DNA from: Nocardioides jishulii
Lineage (GTDB): Bacteria > Actinomycetota > Actinomycetes > Propionibacteriales > Nocardioidaceae
Direction of reading: 5' to 3'
Assembly: GCF_006007965.1 (NCBI RefSeq)
Contig: NZ_CP040748.1
Span: 3,100,001 to 3,164,000 of the forward strand
DNA length: 64,000 nt
The position numbers and the translations under genes were made by a program. How positions within the stretch are numbered: position 1 is the stretch's first letter; each line of letters starts with the position of its first letter. Positions 54,906 through 62,883 of this stretch are shown here, one piece after another. Under the pieces are notes generated by a model. It saw only the letters and a list, made by a program, of their open reading frames with translations, had not been told where the DNA came from and made no database searches.

Positions 54906-55421
54906 ATGCGACGCCGTACGTCCACCCTCCGCCCCCTCCTCTGCGCCGGGCTGCTGTCGCTCACCCTGCTGCTCGCCGGGTGTGCGGAGGCGGATCCGCA
55001 GCCGAAGTTCGAGAAGCCGGCGGCTTCGCCGTCGGTCGCGGGGGAGGAGACGGCGGAGGAGTTCATCGAACGGTGGAACGACGAATACAACCGATTGATT
55101 GCCGGGGAGCCGAACTCGTGGCGAGAGATGACCGCGTCCTGTGATCCATGCATTCAAGCGGCAGACACCGTTGAGTCGTACTACGAGGCCGGAGGCGGCG
55201 CCAAGACCGAGGGCCGACGGATCATCGCCGTGAAAGTAGGCGAACCCGTGCAGGGGCAGTACCTGGCCAACGTGAGAATCAAGAGCGCCCCAACCACGTA
55301 CCGCGAGGCCGCAGACGCTCCCGAAAAGCAACTCTCCGGGGGAACGTGGACGTATGACGTGACCCTTACCCGAGACGGCCGTGAGTGGAATTTCATCACC
55401 TTCGTGAAGAGGGCGCAGTGA
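54906..55421 (+). CDS. DUF6318-like lipoprotein
   Basis: 171 residues from the ATG at 54906. The N-terminus is a lipoprotein signal with lipobox LLAGC (Cys at about 25). The mature part contains EEFIERWNDEYNRLIAGEPN, a CDPC pair, ESYYEAGGGAKTEG and a closing GREWNFITFVKRAQ, which resembles DUF6318, an actinobacterial lipoprotein family of unknown function with a nuclear-transport-factor-2-like look. The base composition of the mature part is less GC-rich than its neighbours. Its stop overlaps the next gene's GTG (GTGA), so the two are co-translated. Confidence 0.7.
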   Translation: MRRRTSTLRPLLCAGLLSLTLLLAGCAEADPQPKFEKPAASPSVAGEETAEEFIERWNDEYNRLIAGEPNSWREMTASCDPCIQAADTVESYYEAGGGAKTEGRRIIAVKVGEPVQGQYLANVRIKSAPTTYREAADAPEKQLSGGTWTYDVTLTRDGREWNFITFVKRAQ

Positions 55422-56272
55422 GCAGGGTCGGCGTTTCGGTCGCCGCGCTGTTCATCTCCCTCAGTTCACTGACCGTCCCAGCCGCCCACGGAAAGGACGG
55501 CACCTGCTCCGCAGGAGGCGACCTGGGGGACGTGGAAGCAGTCTGCGCAGAGACGGCAGAGGAAGCACGGAAGCGAATCAACAAGGACGGCACAGGGCCT
55601 GGCGCCTCGTTCCTGTATCGCGCGACCCTCAAATGCCGGGGCGAACTGGACGCTGATGGCATGTGCGACATGATCGGTTGCGGCGACTCTAACGAAGCCC
55701 GCTTTGTCTACTCGCTCCAGCGGTCTCCTATCGGGCTCACCCCACCTGCTTGGACGCACGTCGTTGACGTCTGCCTCACCTCGCCCGACGAACTCATCCA
55801 GACCATCTCCGCTGCCGACGTCGCCCGCGAGTTCAAGCGCCTCACCTGGCCCGCCGCCCGCATGACCATCCAGCCACCCGACGGCGAAACCCTGGTCAAC
55901 CTGCCCACGATCTTCTTCACCAACGACACCGCCAAGCAGACCCAGACCGTCACCCTCCTCGGCCAGACCGTCGAGATCGAAGCCACTCCCACCGAGTGGA
56001 CCTGGCGCTGGGCCACCTCCGGCGACGGCGGCACCGCCGACGATCGGGCTCCCCTCACGACCACCGACCCCGGGGCACCCCACCCGAACGCGACCGTCAC
56101 CCACGCGTACACCCGCGCGGACACCACCGTCCGCCCGAGCCTCGACGTCACCTACACAGGTCAGTACCGCGTCAACAACGGCCCCTGGGAAGAGATCCCC
56201 GCCACCCACACCGTCACCGGCGCACCGCAGAGCCTGCGCGTCCTCGAGGCACGCCCGACCCTCGTGCGGTGA
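55418..56272 (+). CDS. Secreted protein paired with the DUF6318 lipoprotein
   Basis: 284 residues from the GTG overlapping the previous stop. A signal peptide (VSVAALFISLSSLTVPAAHG) is followed by a Cys-containing region (CSAGGDLGDVEAVCAE, CRGELDADGMCDMIGCGD; six cysteines in about 75 residues, probably disulfides). Then comes a Thr-rich, beta-sheet C-terminal part with PKD-like features (TWRWATSGDGG, ATVTHAYTRADTT). I do not recognise the family. Coupling with the lipoprotein suggests a joint surface role. In the first 300 bases codon use is less GC-biased than in the surrounding genes. Confidence 0.6.
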   Translation: MSRVGVSVAALFISLSSLTVPAAHGKDGTCSAGGDLGDVEAVCAETAEEARKRINKDGTGPGASFLYRATLKCRGELDADGMCDMIGCGDSNEARFVYSLQRSPIGLTPPAWTHVVDVCLTSPDELIQTISAADVAREFKRLTWPAARMTIQPPDGETLVNLPTIFFTNDTAKQTQTVTLLGQTVEIEATPTEWTWRWATSGDGGTADDRAPLTTTDPGAPHPNATVTHAYTRADTTVRPSLDVTYTGQYRVNNGPWEEIPATHTVTGAPQSLRVLEARPTLVR

Positions 56273-56308
56273 CCCCTGCGGTCACGTGAGCAGCCGTCAC
56301 CGCAGGGG

Positions 56309-57691
56309 TCAGTCGTACGGGACTTTGCCGACCTCGACGGTCCGGCCGCCGCTGATCAGGAACAGCTGACCGTGGGGGCCCGTCCACAGGTGGTCGGGCG
56401 CGTGGCCTGACCTTCCGTCCGGACCGGCCACGGGGTCAGGGACGACGTCGTACCTCCATCGACCCTCCGTCTTCGCCCGATGGTGACGCCGACAGAGCGG
56501 AGCCAAGTTGTCCGGCGTGGTGCCCGGACCCGACGGATCGTCTGGGTCCCACGGCACCACGTGGTCCAGGTCGCCACTACGGGCATCGCGGCCGCAGAAC
56601 GGGAAGACGCAGCCACGGTGTCGGAGCACCACCTGTCGTCGCATCCGTGGCGGCGGATCGTGCCGTGGACTCCACGAGGCGTCCGCCAGGTCAAGCACGG
56701 GGGTGACACTCACGCGGCAGCTTCCATGGGTCTGACCGAGCCACTGACCCAGCAGGTCGCTCGTGATCGGCCCGAGCCGCTCGACCTCCGCGATCGCGAT
56801 CCCCTCGCCGCTGCTGGCGCTTCCCGCGAACCCGGCAGCGAGCGTCGCCAGATCGGCGAGCGAGGTGTGGACGTACAGCTGGAGCGCAGCACGGGCCGCA
56901 CGCCCGCCGCCCTTCCCAGCCTTGCCGCCGGCGCCCTCCGCAGCGAACCCGATCGCCAGCTGCTCGGCGCCGTGGCGGGCCAGCAGCACCAGGGCCTTGA
57001 CGCGTCGCGCGCCCGCTGGGTCGTCGTCCCCGACTTCGCCCAGGGCTGCGGCGTCGGCATCGATACGCGCCAGGACCTCGCCCAACGCCACCGTGTCGCC
57101 GACGGCCGTCAGCTCGCTGGTGCCGGCCCAGTCGCGCGGGTGGTTGAGCTGCACGTCCCACCGCGAGCGCTCGGCCTCCTCCCGGCTCTTCGCGGGCTCG
57201 GGGTCCACCCTGGCCACGGCCAGGTCGAGCAGACGGTCGAGCGCCGCCGTGCCGATCGAACCGGCCGCACCGATCAGCTGGCGGTCCACCCATCGCGCCG
57301 CGGCCAGCGACAGGGAGCGGGTCGCCGTCGCGATCCGCCGCGCCTTCCACACCGGCACCTCCAGGGCCCGGACCTGGTCCCACAACCGGGGCAACCGGTG
57401 AGCAAGGTCCAACACATCAGCCACCACCGCCTGCGCCGACGCCGGTGACACCCGCAACGCACCGGCCAGCGGCTCAGCCGTGAAGGCGGCCACTCCGGGC
57501 GTACCGTCGCCGCCCGGGAACTCGTCGGCCGAGAGCACACCGCCCTCGCCCAGGGCGGGATGGGCGTATGCCCAGCGCAGCACCCACTCGAGCTGCTCCA
57601 CCTCCAGCAGCGCGACCAGGTCGCGGCGCTCGGCGACGGCCGCGAGCATCGAGCGCTCGTCGAGGTCGTCGGGGGCGAAGGGGAGTTCCAT
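56309..57691 (-). CDS. DUF222 domain / HNH endonuclease protein
   Basis: 460 residues: an alpha-helical DUF222 region (about 1-330) and a C-terminal HNH nuclease motif, RGCVFPFCGRDARSGDLDH, then DNLAPLCRRHHRAKTEG. Such proteins are abundant, multi-copy and variable in actinobacteria, particularly Nocardioides and mycobacteria (13E12 family). Their biological role is unsettled; some are thought to be mobile. No repeats or target-site duplications are visible around it. Confidence 0.85.
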   Translation of the reverse strand: MELPFAPDDLDERSMLAAVAERRDLVALLEVEQLEWVLRWAYAHPALGEGGVLSADEFPGGDGTPGVAAFTAEPLAGALRVSPASAQAVVADVLDLAHRLPRLWDQVRALEVPVWKARRIATATRSLSLAAARWVDRQLIGAAGSIGTAALDRLLDLAVARVDPEPAKSREEAERSRWDVQLNHPRDWAGTSELTAVGDTVALGEVLARIDADAAALGEVGDDDPAGARRVKALVLLARHGAEQLAIGFAAEGAGGKAGKGGGRAARAALQLYVHTSLADLATLAAGFAGSASSGEGIAIAEVERLGPITSDLLGQWLGQTHGSCRVSVTPVLDLADASWSPRHDPPPRMRRQVVLRHRGCVFPFCGRDARSGDLDHVVPWDPDDPSGPGTTPDNLAPLCRRHHRAKTEGRWRYDVVPDPVAGPDGRSGHAPDHLWTGPHGQLFLISGGRTVEVGKVPYD

Positions 57692-57755
57692 GGGTCAACT
57701 CAACCGGAGGGCGCCGACGGTTTTCAGGACCCGCATCACACGGCACGATGGGCCC

Positions 57756-58766
57756 ATGACCCGCTTCCCCGCATCCCTGCATCCCGGCGACACCATCGGC
57801 GTGACGGCGCCTTCCGCAGGCGCGGTCGGCGCGGGGATGGACCGCATCCGGTTCTGCATCGACTGGCTCCGCGAGCAGGGCTACGAGGTCGTCGTGGGCG
57901 ACTGCCTCGAGGGCAGCGGCGTGACCTCCGCCCCGGTCGAGCAGCGCGCGGCCGAGCTGACCTCGATGCTGTGCGACCCGGCGATCCGCTGCGTCCTGCC
58001 GCCGTGGGGCGGGGAGACCGCCATCGACGTGGTCGACCTGCTGGACTGGGACGCGCTCGCAGCGGCCGAGCCGACGTGGATGGTCGGCTACTCCGACCTC
58101 TCGACGCTGCTGCTCCCGATCACGACCCGCCTCGACTGGGCGACGATCCACGGCGACAACCTCGCCGACACCCCCTACCGCCCGCCCGCGGGGCTGCTGT
58201 CCTGGCTGGAGCTCGCGTCCTCTCCCGGGCCGCACCTCCAGCGCGACTCAGGGAAGGTCACCACCTGGGGAGACTTCGCCACGGAGCCCCACGCCGTCGA
58301 GTGGCGGGGGGTCGGCGAGGGCAGCTGGCGCCTGCACGGTGCGGACTCGCTCTCGGCGAGCGGGCGGCTGATCGGCGGCTGCGTCGAGACGGTCGGGCAC
58401 CTCGCCGGCACGGCGTACGGCGACGTCGCCGCCTTCGGTCAGCGCCATGCCGACGACGGCCTCATCGTCTACCTCGAGGCGTGCGAGGACGCGGCGTACT
58501 CCGTCTGCCGCCACCTGCACACGATGCGTCTGGCTGGCTGGTTCGAGCACGCCAACGCCATCCTCATCGGCCGCACCCGCGCCCCCGACAGCAACGGGAT
58601 GACGCAGGACGAGGCCGTGCTCGACGCCCTCGGCCGCCTCGACCTGCCGATCGTGTTCGACCTGGAGATCGGCCACGTCGGGCCGCACCTGCCGCTGGTC
58701 AACGGCGCGCTCGCCACCGTGACCGTCGACGGTGACAACCACACGCTGAGTCAGGAGCTGCGCTGA
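57756..58766 (+). CDS. S66-family LD-carboxypeptidase-like protein
   Basis: 336 residues of the LdcA/MccF fold. The nucleophile is Ser113 in MVGYSDLSTLL; the catalytic Glu is in GGCVETVGHLAGT and the His in EIGHVGPHLP. LdcA enzymes trim muropeptides, while MccF relatives inactivate microcin-C-like peptide-nucleotides. The length and GYSD motif fit the MccF-like branch slightly better. CACGAT stands six bases before the ATG. It diverges from the HNH gene. Confidence 0.82.
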   Translation: MTRFPASLHPGDTIGVTAPSAGAVGAGMDRIRFCIDWLREQGYEVVVGDCLEGSGVTSAPVEQRAAELTSMLCDPAIRCVLPPWGGETAIDVVDLLDWDALAAAEPTWMVGYSDLSTLLLPITTRLDWATIHGDNLADTPYRPPAGLLSWLELASSPGPHLQRDSGKVTTWGDFATEPHAVEWRGVGEGSWRLHGADSLSASGRLIGGCVETVGHLAGTAYGDVAAFGQRHADDGLIVYLEACEDAAYSVCRHLHTMRLAGWFEHANAILIGRTRAPDSNGMTQDEAVLDALGRLDLPIVFDLEIGHVGPHLPLVNGALATVTVDGDNHTLSQELR

Positions 58767-58774
58767 CGGCAGGC

Positions 58775-59584
58775 TCAGGCCTGGGGTGAGGTCTGCCCCA
58801 GGTGCGTACGCGCGAACTCCAGCGACTCGCGCAGGTCAGCGACCCGCTCCTCCTTCGAGGAGCAGCGGCGCGTGTTGATCTCCAGCACGACGGCGCCGTC
58901 GAAGCTGGTCTCGGAGATGTGCTGGAGGAACTTGTCCGCCCCCATCTTCCCGCGCCCCGGCACCAGGTGCTCGTCCTTGGCGCTGCCCGTGCCGTCGGTG
59001 AGGTGCACGTGCTGGAGGCGCGATCCCATCCGCTGCGCCATCTCGATCACGTCGTCGCCGGCGATCGCCGCGTGGGAGATGTCGATGGTGGTGTGCGCGA
59101 AGTTGCCGGCCGACGGGTCCCAGTGCGGCAGGTACATGCCGCTCGCCGTGACGCCGCGCTTGCCGGCGGTCGCGCGCCAGGGATACATGTTCTCGACGGC
59201 GAAGTGCAGGCCCGTCGACTCCTCGAGGTCGGCGATGCCCTCCTCGAAGCGGGCGGCGTAGTCCTTCTGCCACCGGAAGGGCGGGTGCACGACCACCGTC
59301 GGGGCGCCCAGCGCGTGGGCGAGCGCGGCGGAGCGGTGCAGCTTGCCCCACGGCTCGGTGCCCCAGACCCGCTGCGTCCAGAGCAGGCACGGGGCGTGCA
59401 CGGCGCAGACCGGCATCTGGTGGTGGTCGGAGAGCTGCTTGAGCGCGGCCGTCTGCTGGGCGACGCCGTCCATGCCGACCATGACCTCGACGGCGTCGTA
59501 GCCGACCCGGGCCGCGTAGGCGAACCCGGCCGCCGTCGACTCGGGATAGATCGAGACCGTCGAGAGCCCCACGGTGATTGCCAT
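58775..59584 (-). CDS. Sugar phosphate isomerase/epimerase-like TIM barrel
   Basis: 269 residues of the xylose-isomerase-like (AP endonuclease 2) fold. Metal-ligand segments include [46 protein letters not shown] and VVLEINTRR. Specific substrate unknown. It directly follows the ppx-like gene; its ATG is one base after the predicted restored ppx stop. The uninterrupted frame that joins it to ppx is an effect of the two frameshifts, not a fusion protein. Confidence 0.8.
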   Translation of the reverse strand: MAITVGLSTVSIYPESTAAGFAYAARVGYDAVEVMVGMDGVAQQTAALKQLSDHHQMPVCAVHAPCLLWTQRVWGTEPWGKLHRSAALAHALGAPTVVVHPPFRWQKDYAARFEEGIADLEESTGLHFAVENMYPWRATAGKRGVTASGMYLPHWDPSAGNFAHTTIDISHAAIAGDDVIEMAQRMGSRLQHVHLTDGTGSAKDEHLVPGRGKMGADKFLQHISETSFDGAVVLEINTRRCSSKEERVADLRESLEFARTHLGQTSPQA

Positions 59585-59585
59585 G

Positions 59586-60535
59586 TCAGTCCGTACCCCG
59601 TCGGTCCAGGATTGATGTGGTCGAAGCGCTCGAGGATGACGCCCTCGCGCAGTGCCCACGGGCAGATCTCGAGCTCGGGGAGGTCGAAGATGTCCATCAC
59701 GGCCAGGGCGACGAGCGCGCCGGGCACCATCTGGTGGGGCGCGGCTCGGCGAGACGCCGGGCAGGTCGGCCATCTTCTCCGGTGGCGTCGCGATCAGCGT
59801 CGGCAACCAGGCCTCGAGGTCGTCGCGGCGCAGCGTACGAGGCACGAGGTGGCCCTCCGAGGACGGCGCGGCGCCGCAGATGCGCGCCAACGAGCGGAAG
59901 GTCTTCGAGGTGGCGGCGGCACGGTGCGGGGCCCCGTGGCGCAGCAGGTGTCCGGCGTCGCGGGCGATCTCGGAGCGGATGCGGCGGCGCAGCTTGCGCA
60001 GCGACACCTCGTCGGGCGCGTCGGCGCCGAAGTAGTCACGAGCCAGGCGCGCTGCGCCCAGCGGGATCGACCACGCCACGTCCGGGGACTCGTCGGGGCC
60101 GCCGGCGATCTCCAGCGACCCGCCCCCGATGTCGAAGACGGCCAGCCGTCCGGCCGACCAGCCGAACCACCGGCGTACGGCCAGGAACGTGAGGCGTGCC
60201 TCGTCCTCCCCCGACAGCACCTCGATGCGGGTGCCGGTCTTGTCGGCGACGTGGTCGAGCACCTGGTCGGTGTTGTCGGCCTCGCGCACCGCAGAGGTGG
60301 CGAAGGAGAGCATCTCCTCGCACCCCTTGTCCTCGGCGACCTCCATCGCGGCCGCGGTGAAGTCGGTGAGGGCCTCGATCCCGGCGGACGACATCGAGCC
60401 CTCGGGAGTCAGGTGCTCGGCGAGGCGGAGGGGCACCTTGTAGGAGAACGCGGGCAGCGGCGCGGCGCCAGCGTGCGCGTCCACGACGAGCAGGTGGCCC
60501 GTGTTGGAACCGATGTCGAGGACGCCCAACCGCAT
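59586..60535 (-). pseudogene. Ppx/GppA exopolyphosphatase-like protein, two apparent frameshifts
   Basis: Reads [17 protein letters not shown] (ATPase fold motif), then FDIGGGSLEIAGG, as expected for the Ppx/GppA family. At a GGGG run at 59736-59739 the frame is lost; reading one base less restores [20 protein letters not shown] and [18 protein letters not shown], the family C-terminus. A second extra base in the CCCC run at 59596-59599 then restores a stop at 59586-59588. With both corrections the protein is 315 residues, a normal length for actinobacterial members. I think sequencing error is more likely than decay. The ATG is six bases after TAGGTT. Confidence 0.8.
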
Positions 60536-60547
60536 GCTCCCAACCTA
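60536..60547 (-). promoter_or_regulatory. Leaderless-type promoter of the ppx-like gene
   Basis: TAGGTT (minus strand, 60547-60542), six bases, then the ATG at 60535. Confidence 0.45.
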
Positions 60548-60587
60548 CCCGGAGGATCGTGCGGACCGAGGACGGTCGCCCAGAACC

Positions 60588-60599
60588 TAGAATCGCGAG
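60588..60599 (+). promoter_or_regulatory. Leaderless-type promoter of the Cys-rich protein gene
   Basis: TAGAAT (60588-60593), six bases, then the GTG at 60600. The box is only one base from the housekeeping -10 consensus. Confidence 0.55.
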
Positions 60600-61372
60600 G
60601 TGCCCGAAGTCGACCTCGTCTTTCCCCGCGTCCACGTCGAGTTCGCGGACCCCGCCGACGCCGAGCAGGTCTTCCGGTGCGACCTCACGTGGCTCACCTC
60701 GGCGTGGACCTGCATCTTCGGCCAGGGGGTGCCCGGGCATCTACGACACCTCCCCCGACGTCGGCTGCTGCACCCTCGGCGCGCACTTCTCCGACGCCGA
60801 GGACGAGCAGCGGGTCGCCGGTTTCGTGGCGATGCTGACCCCCACCCAGTGGCAGCAGCACCCCGGCGGCGAGGTCACCGAGGGCGACTGGGTCGAGCTC
60901 GACGACGACGGGGAGCGCAAGACGCGGGTGAGTGTGGTCGACGACCAGCCGGCGTGCGTCTTCGCCAACCGTCCCCGGTTTCGCCGGCGGGGAGGGTTGC
61001 GCCCTGCACGGCCTGGCCCTGCAGATCGGTCGCAACCCCCTGGAGACCAAGCCCGACGTCTGCTGGCAGCTGCCGATCCGACGCACCTACCGGACCGTCG
61101 AGCTGCCGGACGACACCTCGTACCTGGAGATCTCGATCGGCGAGTACGACCGTCGCGGCTGGGGTCCCGGGGGCCATGACCTGGACTGGTACTGCTCGGG
61201 CAACACGGAGGCCCACGTCGCCCCGGACCCGGTCTACGTGACGCACGCCGCCGAGCTCACCGAGCTCATGGGCGCCCCGGCGTACGCCGCCCTGGTCCAG
61301 CACTGCGAGGCCCACCTGCGCTCGCGCTCGGCACTGGCGATCCATCCCGCCAGCCGCGGCCATCACGCGTGA
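60600..61372 (+). pseudogene. Conserved Cys-rich protein, two apparent frameshifts
   Basis: Three consecutive frames join into one sensible protein of 256 residues if one base is removed from the GGGGG run at 60725-60729 and one from the CCCC run at 60973-60976. The N-terminal part then holds a cysteine cluster: [25 protein letters not shown] and [10 protein letters not shown], followed later by [13 protein letters not shown] and [10 protein letters not shown]. The pattern recalls YkgJ-like or DUF3109-like metal/iron-sulfur-binding proteins, but I am not certain. Function unknown. Monocistronic with a leaderless-type start. Confidence 0.65.
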
Positions 61373-61397
61373 GGTCCTGTTTCAACCACAACCCTCG

Positions 61398-61434
61398 ATG
61401 TCAAGAGACATAGACCCCGGTTTATGTCTGACAT
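61398..61434 (+). promoter_or_regulatory. Pair of ATGTC/GACAT inverted repeats
   Basis: ATGTC-AAGA-GACAT (61398-61411) and ATGTC-T-GACAT (61424-61434) are exact inverted repeats in the 86-bp gap before the glyoxalase-like gene. The second lies where the -35 box should be relative to AACAAT at 61447-61452, which is six bases before the ATG. Both look like operator half-site pairs for an unknown regulator. Confidence 0.45.
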
Positions 61435-61458
61435 CTGGGCTGTGGGAACAATCTCACC

Positions 61459-62097
61459 ATGCGCCTTGACCACCTCTCCTACGCCGCGGGCCCTGACGGT
61501 CTTGCAGGAACAGCCGCGCGCCTGGGCGAACTGCTCGGCGCCGATTTCGTGGACGGCGGTGTCCACCCGCGATTCGGCACCCGCAACCGCACGCTCGCGC
61601 TGGCGGACGACACGTACCTCGAGATCGTCGAGGTTCTGGACCACCCGGCTTCCGACAAGGCCCCCTTCGGTCAGGCCGTCCGCGCCCGCTCCGCCCTCGG
61701 CGGCGGCTGGCTCGGCTGGGTCGTGAAGGTCCGCGACATCGCGATCGCCGAGCAGCGCCTCGGTCGCGAGGCCGTGCAGGGCAACCGCCGTCGCCCCGAT
61801 GGCGTCGAGCTCCGCTGGAAGCAGGTCGGCGTCAACGGCCTCATCTCCGACCCGCAGCTCCCCTTCTTCGTGCAGTGGGAGACTGGCAAGGAGCTCCACC
61901 CGAGCGCCGGTGCCGACGGCAGCACGGCCCTCTCGGCCATCGAGATCGCCGGTGACCCCCAGCGGGTCAGCGAGTGGCTGGGCCAGCCGGTCGAGCACCC
62001 GCTGGAGGACGTGAAGGTCGACTGGGTCGCCCCGAGCGGCACGCCCGGCATCATGGCCGCGCACTTCCAGACCCGCAACGGGATGGTCCGGATCTGA
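61459..62097 (+). CDS. Glyoxalase-like (VOC) domain protein
   Basis: 212 residues starting LDHLSYAAGPDGLAGTAARLGELLG, the opening of the glyoxalase-like domain family (PF13468 type), with LALADDTYLEIVEVLD in the middle and a second beta-alpha-beta unit at the C-terminus. Such proteins bind metals or small ligands; specific substrate unknown. It ends four bases into the start of the methyltransferase gene. Probably under control of the inverted repeats upstream. Confidence 0.75.
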   Translation: MRLDHLSYAAGPDGLAGTAARLGELLGADFVDGGVHPRFGTRNRTLALADDTYLEIVEVLDHPASDKAPFGQAVRARSALGGGWLGWVVKVRDIAIAEQRLGREAVQGNRRRPDGVELRWKQVGVNGLISDPQLPFFVQWETGKELHPSAGADGSTALSAIEIAGDPQRVSEWLGQPVEHPLEDVKVDWVAPSGTPGIMAAHFQTRNGMVRI

Positions 62098-62828
62098 CCT
62101 CGTGGCGGGGCCTGGCGCCGCACGGCGTGCGGCCGAGCCCCAACATCTGGCACCACACCGCGACGTACGAGGTCGAGAACCGCGCCGTCGACCCTGACGG
62201 CCACCTCGTCGCCGCGATGCGCGAGACCGCCTCGTGGCGCGCCCGGACCGTGCTCGACCTGGGCTGCGGCTCCGGATTCCACCTGCCGTTCTTCGCCGAG
62301 GACGCCGCGCAGGTGATCGGCGTCGAGCCGCACCCGCCGCTGGTGCAGCTCGCGCGCCGGCGCACGAAGGCGCTGCCCCACGTCAGCGTGCTGCCGGGCA
62401 CCGCGCAGGCGATCCCGCTGCCCGACGCCTCGGCCGACGTGGTGCACGCGCGCTGGGCCTACTTCTTCGGCCCCGGGAGCGAGCCCGGCCTCGCCGAGCT
62501 GGACCGCGTCGTACGCCGTGGTGGCACCGCGATGGTCATCGACAACGACGCGACCCGCTCGACCTTCGGTGCCTGGTTCCGTCGTGGCTACCCGATGGTG
62601 GACCCCGTCGCCGTCGAGCGTTTCTGGTCCTCGCACGGCTGGCAGCGTCGCAGCATCGACATGGGCTGGCGCTTCTCCTCGTGGGCCGACCTGGAGGCGG
62701 TCGTGAGGATCGAGTTCGACCCCGCGACGGCCGAGGCCGCGATCGCGGAGCACCGCGAGCGGCACGGCGACGCCCCCTCCGGCCTCTCGGTCGACTACGC
62801 GGTCAACCTGTGGTGGAAGCACTTCTGA
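62094..62828 (+). CDS. Class I SAM-dependent methyltransferase, probable CTG start
   Basis: 244 residues if read from CTG 62094, which overlaps the previous stop as CTGA, mimicking the ATGA/GTGA junctions elsewhere in the window. This gives TSWRGLAPHGVRPSPNIWHH at the N-terminus. The first conventional start is GTG 62127 (233 residues), which would cut into that stretch and has no ribosome site. Motif I is VLDLGCGSGFHLPFF, followed by GVEPHPP, PLPDASADVVHARW and a region VVRRGGTAMVI. It probably methylates a small molecule; target unknown. Confidence 0.78.
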   Translation: MTSWRGLAPHGVRPSPNIWHHTATYEVENRAVDPDGHLVAAMRETASWRARTVLDLGCGSGFHLPFFAEDAAQVIGVEPHPPLVQLARRRTKALPHVSVLPGTAQAIPLPDASADVVHARWAYFFGPGSEPGLAELDRVVRRGGTAMVIDNDATRSTFGAWFRRGYPMVDPVAVERFWSSHGWQRRSIDMGWRFSSWADLEAVVRIEFDPATAEAAIAEHRERHGDAPSGLSVDYAVNLWWKHF

Positions 62829-62871
62829 CCTCCGCGCGCCCGGGGACGGTGGAGTTGTCGGCGCCCTCCCC

Positions 62872-62883
62872 TACCGTGCTCGC
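62872..62883 (+). promoter_or_regulatory. Leaderless-type promoter of radA
   Basis: TACCGT (62872-62877), six bases, then the ATG at 62884. Confidence 0.45.

Noticed and set aside
56309..57691. DUF222-HNH gene as evidence of an active mobile element
   Set aside because: No inverted or direct repeats, integrase, or target duplication is visible around it. The family is simply common in these genomes.
58775..60535. 586-residue fusion of a Ppx phosphatase and a TIM-barrel isomerase
   Set aside because: The joining segment is an Arg/Pro-rich frameshifted translation. The proper Ppx C-terminus exists in the next frame, and the isomerase has its own ATG at 59584.
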